A stretch of DNA of 64,000 nucleotides from positions 2,480,001 through 2,544,000 of the forward strand of contig OZ244040.1 in assembly GCA_965215035.1 (NCBI GenBank), in the 5' to 3' direction. Position numbers and translations under genes: made by a program. Positions 17,381 to 26,005 of this stretch are shown one piece after another. Each line of letters starts with the position of its first letter. Position 1 is the stretch's first letter. The DNA is from Azophilus sp965215035. Its GTDB lineage: Bacteria > Pseudomonadota > Gammaproteobacteria > Pseudomonadales > Azotimanducaceae. A model generated the notes under the pieces. It had not been told where the DNA came from and searched no databases. It saw nothing but the letters and a program-made list of their open reading frames with translations.

Positions 17381-18520
17381 ATGAATGATGCCGCGAACAA
17401 GACGATAGTATTCAGCTTCGACGGGACGGGCAACGAGCCGATCGATGCCACGGGGTTCGTCGAGGACGAGAGCATCAGCAACGTGCTCAAGCTGCACCTG
17501 CTGATGGGCGGAGGCATTGCAACGGGCGATGCGCGGGCCGCAAACGCGGCCACCGATGTTGACCAACTCATGTTCTACTACAACGGCATCGGTACCCTGG
17601 AGGATCGCTCGATACCCCTGTTGGGGTGGTTGATCAACCGGGTCAACATGGCGGTCGCTCCGCATTGGGGCGACGCGGCGCGGATTCTGCGGGCGGCGCG
17701 AGACGACCTGCGCGCCGCCTATCGTACCAGTGACCGCGTCGTGGTGTTCGGATACAGCCGCGGTGCCGCCTTGGCACGCAAGTTCGTCAGCCTGGCATTG
17801 CGCGAGGGCGAATGCGCGGCAGTCGAGTTCCTGGGGGTATTCGACACCGTTGCCGCGATGGACGGCATTCATCGCCGGGGCGAGCAGGCCGTGACGGACG
17901 TGGTGTTCGAGAACGGTACGCTGCACCCGCAAGTCAGGCGGGCGGTGCATCTTGTGGCCCTAGACGAGGATCGGGTGCTGTTCACGCCCACGCTGATCAA
18001 CCGGGACGCGGAAGTGCCCGACCGGATTCTGGAGATGTGGTTTCCGGGCGTTCATGGCGATGTCGGGGGAGGCTATTGGCACGACGGCCTCTCCGATGTG
18101 GCCCTCGAATTCATGATCGAACAATGCCGGGCGGCACTCGGGGAGCACATCCACATTGTCGATGGCCGACATGGCGATGCGCTTGAGAAGCTGCTTCTGG
18201 CCCGCGACGGTGACGAATTGCATGGCTTGGATGTGGATGATCTGGTGATTCGCCCCGTCGTCGGGGGACCGCTGCACGCCCACTCCGGGGCGCTGCTGGC
18301 TGTTGGCGGCCGCGCGCGGCGCAGGGTATGCGTCAGGGAGAACGGCCAGCCGACAAGGGAACAACTGCCGCTCCTGCACCCGAGTGTGCCGCAACGGTTC
18401 AGCCGGGTGCCAGACTACCGCCCGCCGGCGTTGCGCGGCGTCAGCTTCGCACTGTGGGGGGCGCCGTATCGGGGTGTGCTGAAGGGCATCGGCGGGCTGG
18501 CGGCCCTGGCTGGTCGATAG
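17381..18520 (+). CDS. DUF2235 alpha/beta-hydrolase (Tle1-like phospholipase family)
   Basis: 379 residues. It opens with VFSFDGTGNEP, the DUF2235 hallmark, has the nucleophile elbow GYSRG (124-128, Ser126), VEFLGVFDTVAAM for the acid, and MWFPGVHGDVGGGYW for the catalytic His. The DUF2235 family includes type VI secretion phospholipase effectors (Tle1) but also many housekeeping or uncharacterised hydrolases. No VgrG, PAAR, immunity or other secretion gene is nearby and there is no signal peptide, so an effector role is not supported. It is preceded by the 74-bp tandem repeats. Confidence 0.8.
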   Translation: MNDAANKTIVFSFDGTGNEPIDATGFVEDESISNVLKLHLLMGGGIATGDARAANAATDVDQLMFYYNGIGTLEDRSIPLLGWLINRVNMAVAPHWGDAARILRAARDDLRAAYRTSDRVVVFGYSRGAALARKFVSLALREGECAAVEFLGVFDTVAAMDGIHRRGEQAVTDVVFENGTLHPQVRRAVHLVALDEDRVLFTPTLINRDAEVPDRILEMWFPGVHGDVGGGYWHDGLSDVALEFMIEQCRAALGEHIHIVDGRHGDALEKLLLARDGDELHGLDVDDLVIRPVVGGPLHAHSGALLAVGGRARRRVCVRENGQPTREQLPLLHPSVPQRFSRVPDYRPPALRGVSFALWGAPYRGVLKGIGGLAALAGR

Positions 18521-18550
18521 AGCGGGCAAGGGCTTGCAAGCCTCCGCGAT

Positions 18551-18778
18551 ATGACCGCCGACTGCCTTGATCGATACCGCCTTGACGATCATGTGGCGGT
18601 CATCACGGGGGTTGGCTGTGGGCCTGGGGCGGGAATCGCTAGGGCGTTTGCCGGAGTGGGTGCCTTTGTGCTCGTTGCGGTGCGCGGAACTCACGAAATC
18701 GTGGTGGTAGCCGATAGCGTCGGACATGCTGCCTCGACCAGGGTTCTACAACCCACCTGCGCGAATAGGCTGGGTTAG
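18551..18778 (+). pseudogene. Short-chain dehydrogenase N-terminal fragment
   Basis: DRYRLDDHVAVITGVGCGPG followed by AGIARAFAGVGAFVLVAVRG reproduces the first strand, glycine-rich NAD(P) loop and first helix of SDR enzymes. Homology stops after about 55 residues (near 18725) and the frame ends soon afterwards; the active-site Tyr/Lys region is absent. It is a remnant and lies within the otherwise gene-free 18521-18898. Confidence 0.6.
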
Positions 18779-18802
18779 CTGCTATGCTGCGTCCGGCCAG
18801 CC

Positions 18803-18886
18803 TTCAAGACAGGTTTCAAGACAGGTTTCAAGACAGGTTTCAAGACAGGTTTCAAGACAGGTTTCAAGACAGGTTTCAGGACAGGT
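18803..18886 (+). repeat. Seven tandem copies of a 12-bp unit upstream of the DUF4345 gene
   Basis: The unit TTCAAGACAGGT is repeated perfectly six times; the seventh reads TTCAGGACAGGT. The array ends immediately before the GGAGG ribosome-binding sequence of the gene starting at 18899, so its copy number sets the length of the leader or promoter spacing. Because the unit is a multiple of three, one plus-strand frame reads FQDR repeats, but that frame has no other protein-like features. Confidence 0.9.
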
Positions 18887-18898
18887 GGAGGGGCATTC

Positions 18899-19282
18899 AT
18901 GTTGGATGGGGTTATCAGGATCATCGCGGGCCTTCTGGGCCTCATGTTGTTCGTCATGGGTGTGCGCTGGGTGGTCGATCCGAGCGGCGCGGCCGCCGAT
19001 ATCGGGATGCCGGTGCTGGATGGTCTGGCCAGGAGTAGCCAGATTGGCGACCTGGGTGCCTTTTTTGTTGTCGGTGGCGCCTTTGCGCTCATTGGCACGA
19101 TAACCCGCCACGCCACTCTGCTCTACACGCCCGCCGCCCTGGTGGGCTTTGCGGCGGTGTTCCGCGTGCTCGCTTGGCAGGCCCATGATGCTGCCTTTGC
19201 GCTCGAACTCATCGTTGCCGAAGTTGTCATGTGCACGGTCTTTCTGCTGGCGGGTTACCGAATGGCAAAGGCGGTTGGCTAA
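18899..19282 (+). CDS. DUF4345-like small integral membrane protein
   Basis: 127 residues with four hydrophobic segments (about 4-26, 45-66, 70-90 and 98-122). The first contains GLLGLMLFVMGVRWVVDPSG, followed by a short loop with GMPVLDG, typical of DUF4345 proteins. The function of the family is unknown. GGAGG lies about 8 bases before the ATG and directly follows the 12-bp tandem array. Confidence 0.7.
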   Translation: MLDGVIRIIAGLLGLMLFVMGVRWVVDPSGAAADIGMPVLDGLARSSQIGDLGAFFVVGGAFALIGTITRHATLLYTPAALVGFAAVFRVLAWQAHDAAFALELIVAEVVMCTVFLLAGYRMAKAVG

Positions 19283-19509
19283 CGCGCCCTTGCGCAGGCC
19301 ATTTGCGCAGGCCATTGCATAGCGCAACGCAGCGTATATGATGCGCGCCCTCATCGATCGGTGGGTTGTCTAGCGCCGATTGGTGGTTTCCGCCCTGTCG
19401 CAACAACTCGAAACTCCCCGGCCTGCCTGTTGGGGCGTTTCCCATGTGGACCGGGCATGTGTTTCCACACCTTGCCAGGGGTATACCTGCCGAGGAGAGC
19501 CACGCCACC

Positions 19510-20736
19510 ATGCCACTGAGCCACTCCCTGCGGTCGGTTGCATCGCTGTTGCTCGGCACGGCTCTGCTCATGTTGGGCAGCGGCGCCTTGTCGACCGTGC
19601 TCGCTTTTCGAATGGGCGCGGCGGGCCAGCCGCCTTGGGTTGTCGGCCTGGTGATGTCGATGTACTACCTGGGCATCGTACTGGGCACCGCCTATGGCCA
19701 AAGACTGATTGCCGGCGTCGGCCATATTCGCGCCTTCGTGGCCCTGGGCTCCATGATGTCCGCGGCTACCCTGGCCCACGCCCTCATGGACAACCCCTGG
19801 CTCTGGGGCGGGCTGCGGCTCTTAGTGGGCGTGTGCGCCGTCGGCATGTTCATGTGTACCGAGAGCTGGATAAACCAGCGATCCGACAACCAAACCCGGG
19901 GGCAGATCTTTTCGCTCTACCAGGTCACCGTCTATCTGGCCCAGGGTGCCGGGCAGTTCCTGATCAACGTGCCGGACCAAACGGGTTTTGTCGTCTATTT
20001 GCTGACTTCCATCCTCATGTCGCTGGCCATCGTCCCGGTGGCCGCCACCCGGGTGGAAGCGCCGCCGCTGCCGCCCCAGGTGCGGTTCCGCTTCCTGCGC
20101 TTGTGGGAGACTTCGCCCACGGGCATGACCATCGCCTTTGGCTGCGGCCTGATTCTCGGTGCCTTCTATGGGGTTGGGCCGCTGTTCGCCCAGCTCGTGG
20201 GCCTCGATACTCAGCGGACGGCGGAATTCATGGGCAGCGTCATCGTCGGTGGCCTAGTTTTGCAGTGGCCCACGGGTAAGCTTTCGGATGTGATAGACCG
20301 GCGCAAGGTGATACTCGGGGTCGCCACTGGTACCGTCGCCGCCTGCGTGGCGCTGATGGGACTGACCGCGCATCAGGGAGCGGCGCTGCTGGTACTGGGC
20401 GCGGTGTTTGGCGGACTGGCCTTCACACTGTATCCCCTGGGGGTCGCCTATGCCTTCGACTACGTGCGCCTGGAAGACCTGGTACCCGTGTCCGGCGGCC
20501 TGATCATGGCCTACGGGCTCGGCGCGGCGGTGGGGCCGACCATGGCCTCGGCGATAGTCCACCTTGCCGGCGCGGGCGGCCTGTTCGCCTTCTGCGCGTC
20601 CATCGCCCTGGCCACGGTCGGTTTTGTCGCCTGGCGCATGACCGTTCGCGATACCCTGCCCGTTGACGACCAGAGCGAATTCCAGGCCATGCCGCGCACC
20701 TCCCAGGTGATCTATGAAATCGACCCGCGCCGTTAG
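19510..20736 (+). CDS. MFS transporter, YcaD-like
   Basis: A 408-residue, 12-helix major facilitator. Segments include MGSGALSTVLAFRMG-like TM1 residues, GVGHIRAFVALGSMMSAA between early helices, and GLVLQWPTGKLSDVIDRRKV, the conserved loop 8-9 motif. The layout resembles the YcaD branch of putative efflux carriers. I chose ATG 19510 (MPLSHSLRSV), preceded by GAGGAG; the frame extends further upstream without protein-like sequence. The substrate is unknown. The 227 bases upstream (19283-19509) hold nothing recognisable. Confidence 0.8.
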   Translation: MPLSHSLRSVASLLLGTALLMLGSGALSTVLAFRMGAAGQPPWVVGLVMSMYYLGIVLGTAYGQRLIAGVGHIRAFVALGSMMSAATLAHALMDNPWLWGGLRLLVGVCAVGMFMCTESWINQRSDNQTRGQIFSLYQVTVYLAQGAGQFLINVPDQTGFVVYLLTSILMSLAIVPVAATRVEAPPLPPQVRFRFLRLWETSPTGMTIAFGCGLILGAFYGVGPLFAQLVGLDTQRTAEFMGSVIVGGLVLQWPTGKLSDVIDRRKVILGVATGTVAACVALMGLTAHQGAALLVLGAVFGGLAFTLYPLGVAYAFDYVRLEDLVPVSGGLIMAYGLGAAVGPTMASAIVHLAGAGGLFAFCASIALATVGFVAWRMTVRDTLPVDDQSEFQAMPRTSQVIYEIDPRR

Positions 20737-20740
20737 AGCC

Positions 20741-20772
20741 CATGTTTCAGCTTGCCTGCAAGTCGAAACATG
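20741..20772. other. Long hairpin just after the MFS stop codon
   Basis: CATGTTTCAGCTTGC (20741-20755) pairs with GCAAGTCGAAACATG (20758-20772) except for two positions, around a 2-base loop. A related half, TTGCAAGTCAAAACATATCAG, occurs near 20828, and the last part of that motif also matches the IS110 left border near 23890. There is no T tract, so a classic terminator is unlikely. Confidence 0.55.
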
Positions 20773-21110
20773 AAGCCTGCTGTTTCAGTCAACAACCGCG
20801 CCAGAAAAGAGCCTTCTGTCATAGTTGGTTGCAAGTCAAAACATATCAGCGGCTACGACCGTGCCACCCTCAGCAGACGGGGCATGCAACGCCTAGTCAA
20901 CGCCGGCTCGCGTAAATTCGACCGGGGAGGCTGGGCAGTCTGAGCGGGGCTCTCGTTTTCATTCCTCCGTTTTGGTTTTCGGCTATGCGCGTTGGGGAAG
21001 GCCAGCCCGCCGGTGCCTTGGGGCGTTGGATCGCTCCAGCCCGGGGATGATCATGCGCTCCACCCTTCCTGCTCCACCCGGTGGCATCGGCGGGTGGTGC
21101 GGGCCGAACC

Positions 21111-21232
21111 GTCGCGGGAGGTAGCGGGATGCCTATTCGCACTGGGCGATGATGAAGCGGGGCTTTAACGGCACGTACCATGTCGCGGGAGATGTCGCGG
21201 GAGGGAGGAGATAGCGGGATGGCTATTCGCAC
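21111..21232. repeat. Direct repeat pair flanking a possible transposase scrap
   Basis: GTCGCGGGAGGTAGCGGGAT (from 21111) recurs with a short insertion at 21194-21232, both followed by GSCTATTCGCAC. Between them, 21149-21184 reads MMKRGFNGTYHV, reminiscent of the KRGxxGTYH motif near the C-terminus of IS1595/ISXO2 transposases; 12 residues are too few to be sure. The gene-free stretch 20737-21286 contains this, the hairpin at 20741 and nothing else I recognise. Confidence 0.35.
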
Positions 21233-21286
21233 CGGGTGCGCGGCTATGCCATCATCCGCTCATATCCTTCCGGTGTTGCCCTGGTT

Positions 21287-21409
21287 GTGAAAAAGCTGGT
21301 GATCGCCTTGCTGCTGGCCGCGCTCGGCATGTACGCCGCTTGGCAGAGCCGCATTGAACTGTTGGTGGGGGCGGTGCCCAGGGTGCGCGCCATCGTCGAC
21401 CCCGGGTAG
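21287..21409 (+). CDS. Small single-span membrane protein, unknown
   Basis: A 40-residue frame starting GTG at 21287: KKLVIALLLAALGMYAAW forms one hydrophobic helix after two lysines, followed by a short basic tail with QSRIELLVGAVPRVRAI. The stop is 4 bases before the hisH start, so it is likely co-transcribed with hisH-hisF. No family is recognised. A chance hydrophobic frame remains possible. Confidence 0.45.
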   Translation: MKKLVIALLLAALGMYAAWQSRIELLVGAVPRVRAIVDPG

Positions 21410-21413
21410 CGCT

Positions 21414-22049
21414 GTGTCTGACCCTATCCTTATCGTCGACTACGACGCTGGCAACCTGGCCAGTGTGCAGCGCGCCTGCGCACAGGTTGGCATGCGCGCG
21501 GTGATCAGCAGCGACCCGGCTCGCCTGCTCGATGCCGAGCGCGTGATCTTTCCCGGCGTTGGCGCCGCCGGCAGCGCCATGCGTAGTTTGCGCAGGGCGG
21601 GGTTGGATACGGCCCTGAAGTCCGCCATAGCGGCGGGCAAGCCGGTGCTGGGCATCTGCCTCGGCCTACAGATATCCCTGGACCATTCCGAGGAGCAGGA
21701 CACCGCCACCCTGGGCATCCTGCCCGGCACCGTCCGGCGGTTTCGGTTTGATCGGCCGGAGCTCAAGGTGCCGCACATGGGCTGGAACGCGGTACGGCCT
21801 GTCCAGGCCCATCCGCTGCTGCGCGATATCGAACCGGGCGACGAGTTCTACTTCGTACACGGCTACTATCCGGTGCCGGCCCGGTCGGCGGATGTCTTTG
21901 CCGTGACCGACTATGAGACGGAATTCGCCTCGGCGGTGGGTGCGGGCAGCTACTTCGCGACCCAGTTCCACCCGGAAAAGAGTGGCCGGGTTGGGTTGCG
22001 TCTACTGGACCGGTTCGCACGCTGGACCGGGGGGCCGACTCCGTGCTGA
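21414..22049 (+). CDS. hisH: Imidazole glycerol phosphate synthase, glutaminase subunit
   Basis: A 212-codon class I glutamine amidotransferase. The nucleophile region GKPVLGICLGLQI, the HGYYPVPA segment and the catalytic pair QFHPEKSG are intact. It starts with GTG at 21414 (SDPILIVDYDAGN) and overlaps hisF by 7 bases. HisH releases ammonia from glutamine and delivers it to HisF, which makes the imidazole ring of histidine and AICAR. No hisA, hisB or hisI lies beside it, so either the his genes are scattered or this pair belongs to a specialised pathway such as the WbuY/WbuZ-type amidation seen in some surface-sugar clusters. Confidence 0.9.
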   Translation: MSDPILIVDYDAGNLASVQRACAQVGMRAVISSDPARLLDAERVIFPGVGAAGSAMRSLRRAGLDTALKSAIAAGKPVLGICLGLQISLDHSEEQDTATLGILPGTVRRFRFDRPELKVPHMGWNAVRPVQAHPLLRDIEPGDEFYFVHGYYPVPARSADVFAVTDYETEFASAVGAGSYFATQFHPEKSGRVGLRLLDRFARWTGGPTPC

Positions 22050-22822
22050 GCAAGCGGTTGATCGCTTGCCTTGACGTTCGCGATGGCAAGCTCGCCAAGA
22101 GCATCAAGTTCGTCGATACCCGGGATATCGGTGACCCGGTGGAGAAGGCGCGGGAATACTACGCCGACGGGCTCGACGAACTGGTTTTCTACGACATCAC
22201 GGCTTCGAGCGACAACCGGTCGATCATGCTCGATGTGGTGGAAGCGGTCGCCCGGGAGGTGTTCATCCCGCTGTCGGTCGGGGGCGGTGTGCGTTCCGTC
22301 GCGGACGCAACGGAACTGCGCCTCGCCGGCGCGGAGAAGATCAACCTGAACTCGGCGGCGGTCAGGCGGCCGGCGCTGATCGCCGAATGCGCCGAGGCGA
22401 TTGGCGATCAGAATGTGGTTCTGTCCATGGACATTCGCCGGGTGGATGCCGGCAAGCGCTTGCCGTCCGGGTACGAGATCGTCATCAACGGCGGCCGCAC
22501 GCCCATGGGTGTGGATGCGCTTGATTGGGCGTTGCGGGGCGAGCGGCTTGGGGCGGGGGAACTGGTGATCAACTCCATTGATGCCGACGGCACCCGGGAC
22601 GGCTACGAGTTGAACCTCACCGCCATGATCGCCGAGGCCGTGCGTATTCCGGTCATCGCATCCGGCGGGGCTGGTGAGCCACGGCATCTGCTCGAGGCGC
22701 TGACCGCGGGGAAGGCGGATGCCGCGCTGGTCGCGTCGATGGTTCACTACGGCCACTACTCCGTGAGCGAACTCAAGCGCTATCTGCACGATCAGGGTGT
22801 GAAAATGCGCATGTCTTGGTAG
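22043..22822 (+). CDS. hisF: Imidazole glycerol phosphate synthase, cyclase subunit
   Basis: A 259-residue TIM barrel starting GTG at 22043, translationally overlapping hisH. The catalytic aspartates are in RLIACLDVRDGK and VVLSMDIRR; phosphate-binding loops PLSVGGGVRSV and VIASGGAGEP are intact, as is VINSIDADGTRDGYEL. Together with HisH it converts PRFAR and glutamine to imidazole glycerol phosphate and AICAR. The order hisH-hisF without hisA between them differs from the usual hisBHAF operon. Confidence 0.9.
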   Translation: MLSKRLIACLDVRDGKLAKSIKFVDTRDIGDPVEKAREYYADGLDELVFYDITASSDNRSIMLDVVEAVAREVFIPLSVGGGVRSVADATELRLAGAEKINLNSAAVRRPALIAECAEAIGDQNVVLSMDIRRVDAGKRLPSGYEIVINGGRTPMGVDALDWALRGERLGAGELVINSIDADGTRDGYELNLTAMIAEAVRIPVIASGGAGEPRHLLEALTAGKADAALVASMVHYGHYSVSELKRYLHDQGVKMRMSW

Positions 22823-22846
22823 GGGCAATCTAGAAGGAGGTGCCGA

Positions 22847-23812
22847 GTGAAAGCGATTTTGATCAAGGACGGCAAGTTGGTGTGGGGCGAGGCGCCGGAA
22901 CCGGAGGTGGGCCCGGGCACGGTGAAAATCGCCGTCCGGGCCAGCGCCGTCAACCGCGCCGACCTGATGCAGGCCATGGGGCGCTATCCGCCGCCCCCGG
23001 GGATCAGCGAGGTGCCGGGCCTGGAATGTTCGGGAGAAGTCGTTGCGGTCGGTACCGGCGTCCAGCGGGTTGCGCCGGGGGATGCCGTGTGCGCTCTGCT
23101 GGCGGGCGGCGGCTATGCGGAAACCGTTGTTGCGCCGGCCGGCCAGGTGCTTCCCGTGCCCCCTAACCTGGGGCTGCTGGAAGCCGCGGCGTTGCCGGAG
23201 GTGTTCGCCACCGCCTACCTCAACCTGTATAGCGAGGCGGGGCTCGCAAACGGGGAACGGGTGCTGGTACACGCCGGGGCGAGCGGTGTGGGCACCGCCG
23301 CTATTCAACTATGCGCCCAGAGTCATAACCCCTGCTTCGTGACTGTCGGTGGCCAGGGCAAGCTCGACCGGTGCCTGGCCTTGGGTGCCGCCGGCGGCAC
23401 CAACCGGCACGAGGAGTCGTTTGCGGACAAGGTGGCGGAGTGGACCGGCGGGGCGGGGTTCGATGTCATTCTCGACCCGGTGGGCGCGGGTTATCTCCGG
23501 GACAACCTGGCAAGCCTGGGCCGGGATGGCCGCTTGATATTGATTGGCCTGATGGGCGGTGCGCAAGCCGAACTGAACCTGGCCCTGTTGATGATGAAGC
23601 GATTGCGCATTATCGGGTCCACCCTGCGGGCGCGCAGCATCGCCGCCAAGTCGGCGGTGATGGACGGCCTGCAACGAGATGTCTGGCCGAATATCGAACG
23701 GGGTGCGATTCGGCCCGTCGTTGAGGCCGTGGTGCCGATGCCCGAGGCGCAGCGCGCCCACGAGCTCGTCGCCGGTAACGCGACCGTCGGCAAGGTCTTG
23801 CTGGAGTTGTAG
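22847..23812 (+). CDS. NAD(P)H:quinone oxidoreductase, TP53I3/PIG3-like MDR family
   Basis: A 321-residue medium-chain dehydrogenase without zinc-binding cysteines. The N-terminal fold contains ASAVNRADLMQAMGRYPPPP, the PIG3-type signature; the Rossmann loop is VLVHAGASGVGTAAIQL, and the C-terminus has GRDGRLILIGLMGG. Members reduce quinones or enones with NADPH. AGAAGGAGGT, a strong ribosome binding site, precedes the ATG; the 24-base gap after hisF suggests possible co-transcription. Confidence 0.85.
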   Translation: MKAILIKDGKLVWGEAPEPEVGPGTVKIAVRASAVNRADLMQAMGRYPPPPGISEVPGLECSGEVVAVGTGVQRVAPGDAVCALLAGGGYAETVVAPAGQVLPVPPNLGLLEAAALPEVFATAYLNLYSEAGLANGERVLVHAGASGVGTAAIQLCAQSHNPCFVTVGGQGKLDRCLALGAAGGTNRHEESFADKVAEWTGGAGFDVILDPVGAGYLRDNLASLGRDGRLILIGLMGGAQAELNLALLMMKRLRIIGSTLRARSIAAKSAVMDGLQRDVWPNIERGAIRPVVEAVVPMPEAQRAHELVAGNATVGKVLLEL

Positions 23813-23837
23813 GTGAGCCCCACCCGCTGGGGGGGCG

Positions 23838-23898
23838 AACTTTCCGAAAAACGCTTGTAAACGATCTATATAGGACTTTACCGAGGGCTGATATGTTT
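23838..23898 (-). repeat. Repeat family C, copy 2
   Basis: The complement strand starting GCCCTCGGTAAAGTCCTATA matches 6584-6646. Read on the minus strand it gives ALGKVLYRSFTSVFRKVR. The repeat ends where the left inverted repeat of the IS110 element begins, so the element may have inserted at its edge. Confidence 0.55.
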
Positions 23899-25704
23899 TG
23901 ACCTGTCAAACCCCTCAAGGAACTTTCCCATCCTCCTCCCCTTCGGAATGAAAAAACTTGTTGTCGGCGCGGTGGAGTTGTGGGCGAGAGGCGCGCGAGT
24001 GTGGGCGGGCGGTGGGCAACGCGTCCCCGCGTTGTCCACGGGCTGTCCACACGGCCCGCTGGGCGCGCGCCGGTCCGCAGGACTCGTCCACAAATCCACG
24101 GCGCCTGCGCACCGAGAGTTGAACATCGATGGCGCTGCCCAATCGGCGGGCGTGTTGGGTCAGGACAAGACCGGGCTGATTGCGACGGTGGATCATGCTG
24201 ATATGCGTGGATTGGGTACCGACCGGACTTCACTACGTCGCGGAGCTGGCCTTTCTCTAGTGGCAGGGATCGTCGAACGGTACGCCCGTATCGGGATCGT
24301 GCCGTCGGTACCGGTGATAGCCCGAACAAGGGTTCTCCACACCGGCCCGATCCTGCCCTGACTCAACACGCCCCGGCCTCGTCCCTACCCGATGCCGACC
24401 GCGTCGTCGGATCGCGACGCGCCACCGGCGTGAGCTTGGGTTGGCGGGATCCGGGCCATCTCCCGACGAACGATGTCCCAGACAAAGCCGCACAACTCGC
24501 GGGCCACCGCGACGCTCGCCTGCTTCGAGTTCTTGCCCGCCCGAAGAAGGTGCCGATAGCGCCCGCACAAGCGGCGCTGGGCTTTCCAGGCGATTGTCTT
24601 GGCCTCCTCCGACGCCGCGGCCGCCTTGCGTTTGAGATGCTCCGTTTGTCGCGCCGGAAAACGATAGCACCAGGCCGATTCCAACAGGACGCGCCGCACA
24701 TGACCGTTGCCGGTCCGGGTGATCCCGCCCTGGCGGCGCCGCGACCCGGAACTGTGTTCACTCGGCACCAGCCCCAGATAGGCCATCAACTGCCGCGGCG
24801 AATCGAACCGGCTCACATCACCCAACTCCGCCAGCAGGGTCATCGCCGTGAGCCTGTCCACGCCGCGCAATGCCACCAGCGAGCGCACCACCGGCGCCAT
24901 CGACCAGTCCGGCAACGCGCGTTCCAGTTGCCCCGTCAGCGCCGCCACCCTATCGCTCGCCGCACGCACCGCATCCAGATACTCCCGATACGCCCATTCC
25001 CGCCAGTCCAGCTCGAAGCGCTGCTTGTCCAGCCAAGCGTAGTGCGTCTTCGTCCACCGGCTTTTCGACCAGTGGCGCCCATGACGCAGCAGAAACGCGC
25101 CCAGTTGCTGGCGCGCCTTGCGCTCGGCATTCTTGAAATCCGCCCGTGCGCGCACCAGATCCCGCATCGCCTCCTGCCGCTCGTCCGGAATCCAGACCGG
25201 CGCCAACTCCCCGCTGCGCAACAACCGGGCCAGCTTGCACGCGTCCCGCCGGTCCGTCTTGATCCGCTCGCCCGGCGCCTTCGGAATCCGCGACGGCGCC
25301 ACCACCGCACAATCGAATCCCAGCCCCGTCAGTTGACGATGCACCTCATAACCGCACGGACCCGCCTCGTAACAGAACTCGATCAACTCGCCGCCGTACT
25401 GCCGGCCCAGCTTGTCGGCCAGCTTGCCGATCGCCGCCGGCCGGTTGGCCACCTCCCCCACATAGATAGGCGCCTCCCGGCCTGCCGGCGCCACCGCCAC
25501 CGCGATGGTGTCCTTGTGCACGTCCAGGCCGACATGGGCCGCATGGCTGATGTCCGTTTCCGGCACTCGCCCCGATACCGTTTCCGCTTCGTTTGCTCTA
25601 AAGTCTTGCACTACCTGCCCTCCTCAATTCTGGCTCTGTCTCGGTGGCCATTTTGACCGTCCCTAAGATAATCCACGCGCTTGAGGACGGGCAGGTCAAA
25701 ACAT
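23893..25704 (-). mobile_element. IS110-family element with 13-bp inverted repeats
   Basis: ATGTTTTGACCTG at 23893-23905 is the exact complement of CAGGTCAAAACAT at 25692-25704; the pair encloses the transposase gene. Inverted repeats near the ends are a feature of the IS1111 branch of IS110. About 480 bases (23906-24384) downstream of the transposase are non-coding, GC-rich and full of short complementary words; in IS1111-type elements the target-specifying bridge RNA comes from the transposase-downstream end, so this is where I would look. The exact ends and core dinucleotides were not determined. Confidence 0.6.
24385..25611 (-). CDS. IS110-family transposase (DEDD recombinase)
   Basis: 408 residues, intact. 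The N-terminal RuvC-like domain carries HVGLDVHKDTIAVAV, EFCYEAGPCGYEVHRQL and KTDRRDACKLARLL, supplying the DEDD residues. The C-terminal transposase_20 domain includes LRGVDRLTAMTLLAELGD, YLGLVPSEHSSGSRRRQGGI and the Ser-containing ASVAVARELCGFVWDI. IS110 enzymes use both sites with a bridge RNA to recombine element and target without inverted-repeat cleavage. The gene appears functional. Confidence 0.92.
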   Translation of the reverse strand: MQDFRANEAETVSGRVPETDISHAAHVGLDVHKDTIAVAVAPAGREAPIYVGEVANRPAAIGKLADKLGRQYGGELIEFCYEAGPCGYEVHRQLTGLGFDCAVVAPSRIPKAPGERIKTDRRDACKLARLLRSGELAPVWIPDERQEAMRDLVRARADFKNAERKARQQLGAFLLRHGRHWSKSRWTKTHYAWLDKQRFELDWREWAYREYLDAVRAASDRVAALTGQLERALPDWSMAPVVRSLVALRGVDRLTAMTLLAELGDVSRFDSPRQLMAYLGLVPSEHSSGSRRRQGGITRTGNGHVRRVLLESAWCYRFPARQTEHLKRKAAAASEEAKTIAWKAQRRLCGRYRHLLRAGKNSKQASVAVARELCGFVWDIVRREMARIPPTQAHAGGASRSDDAVGIG

Positions 25705-26005
25705 GATGTCTAGTAGGTGACTTTAGGATGGCCCTGTCAAGCGGATACACCGCCGAGGGGGGGCGCATGGGGAAGAAGGGTATTCCCGGCCCGGGGGCGC
25801 CTATTGGCCACCCTGAAGTTATTTTTTGGAACCTATGTAGATTGATTGATAAGTTACCACATGTTGGGTTTCGCGGGCTGCATAACCACTTCCTGTCGTG
25901 GCCTGTCAACTGATCTACATAAGACCCTATGGTTTGATCCCCGATAGCGGCTGCTTCGGTGCCGTCAAGCGCCGCTCGTGAAGTACAGTATGTAAGCCCC
26001 CAGTT
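25705..26005. other. Gene-free spacer between the IS110 element and valS
   Basis: No coding region is supported here. The sequence is partly AT-rich around 25816-25870 and includes GGCCTGTCAACTGATCTACA near 25900. I see no known repeat copy in it. Confidence 0.5.

Noticed and set aside
17381..18520. DUF2235 protein as a type VI secretion effector
   Set aside because: No secretion, VgrG, PAAR or immunity genes are adjacent; the family also contains unrelated hydrolases.
18784..19038. FQDR-repeat peptide encoded by the 12-bp array
   Set aside because: Outside the repeat the frame has no protein-like sequence and overlaps the DUF4345 gene out of frame; the array is better read as leader DNA.
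20741..20772. Hairpin as a Rho-independent terminator of the MFS gene
   Set aside because: No T-rich tract follows the stem; related motifs nearby suggest a repeat.
21950..23308. Minus-strand frame of about 450 codons opposite hisF
   Set aside because: It is His/Arg/Pro-rich with no motifs and overlaps well-supported hisH, hisF and oxidoreductase genes.
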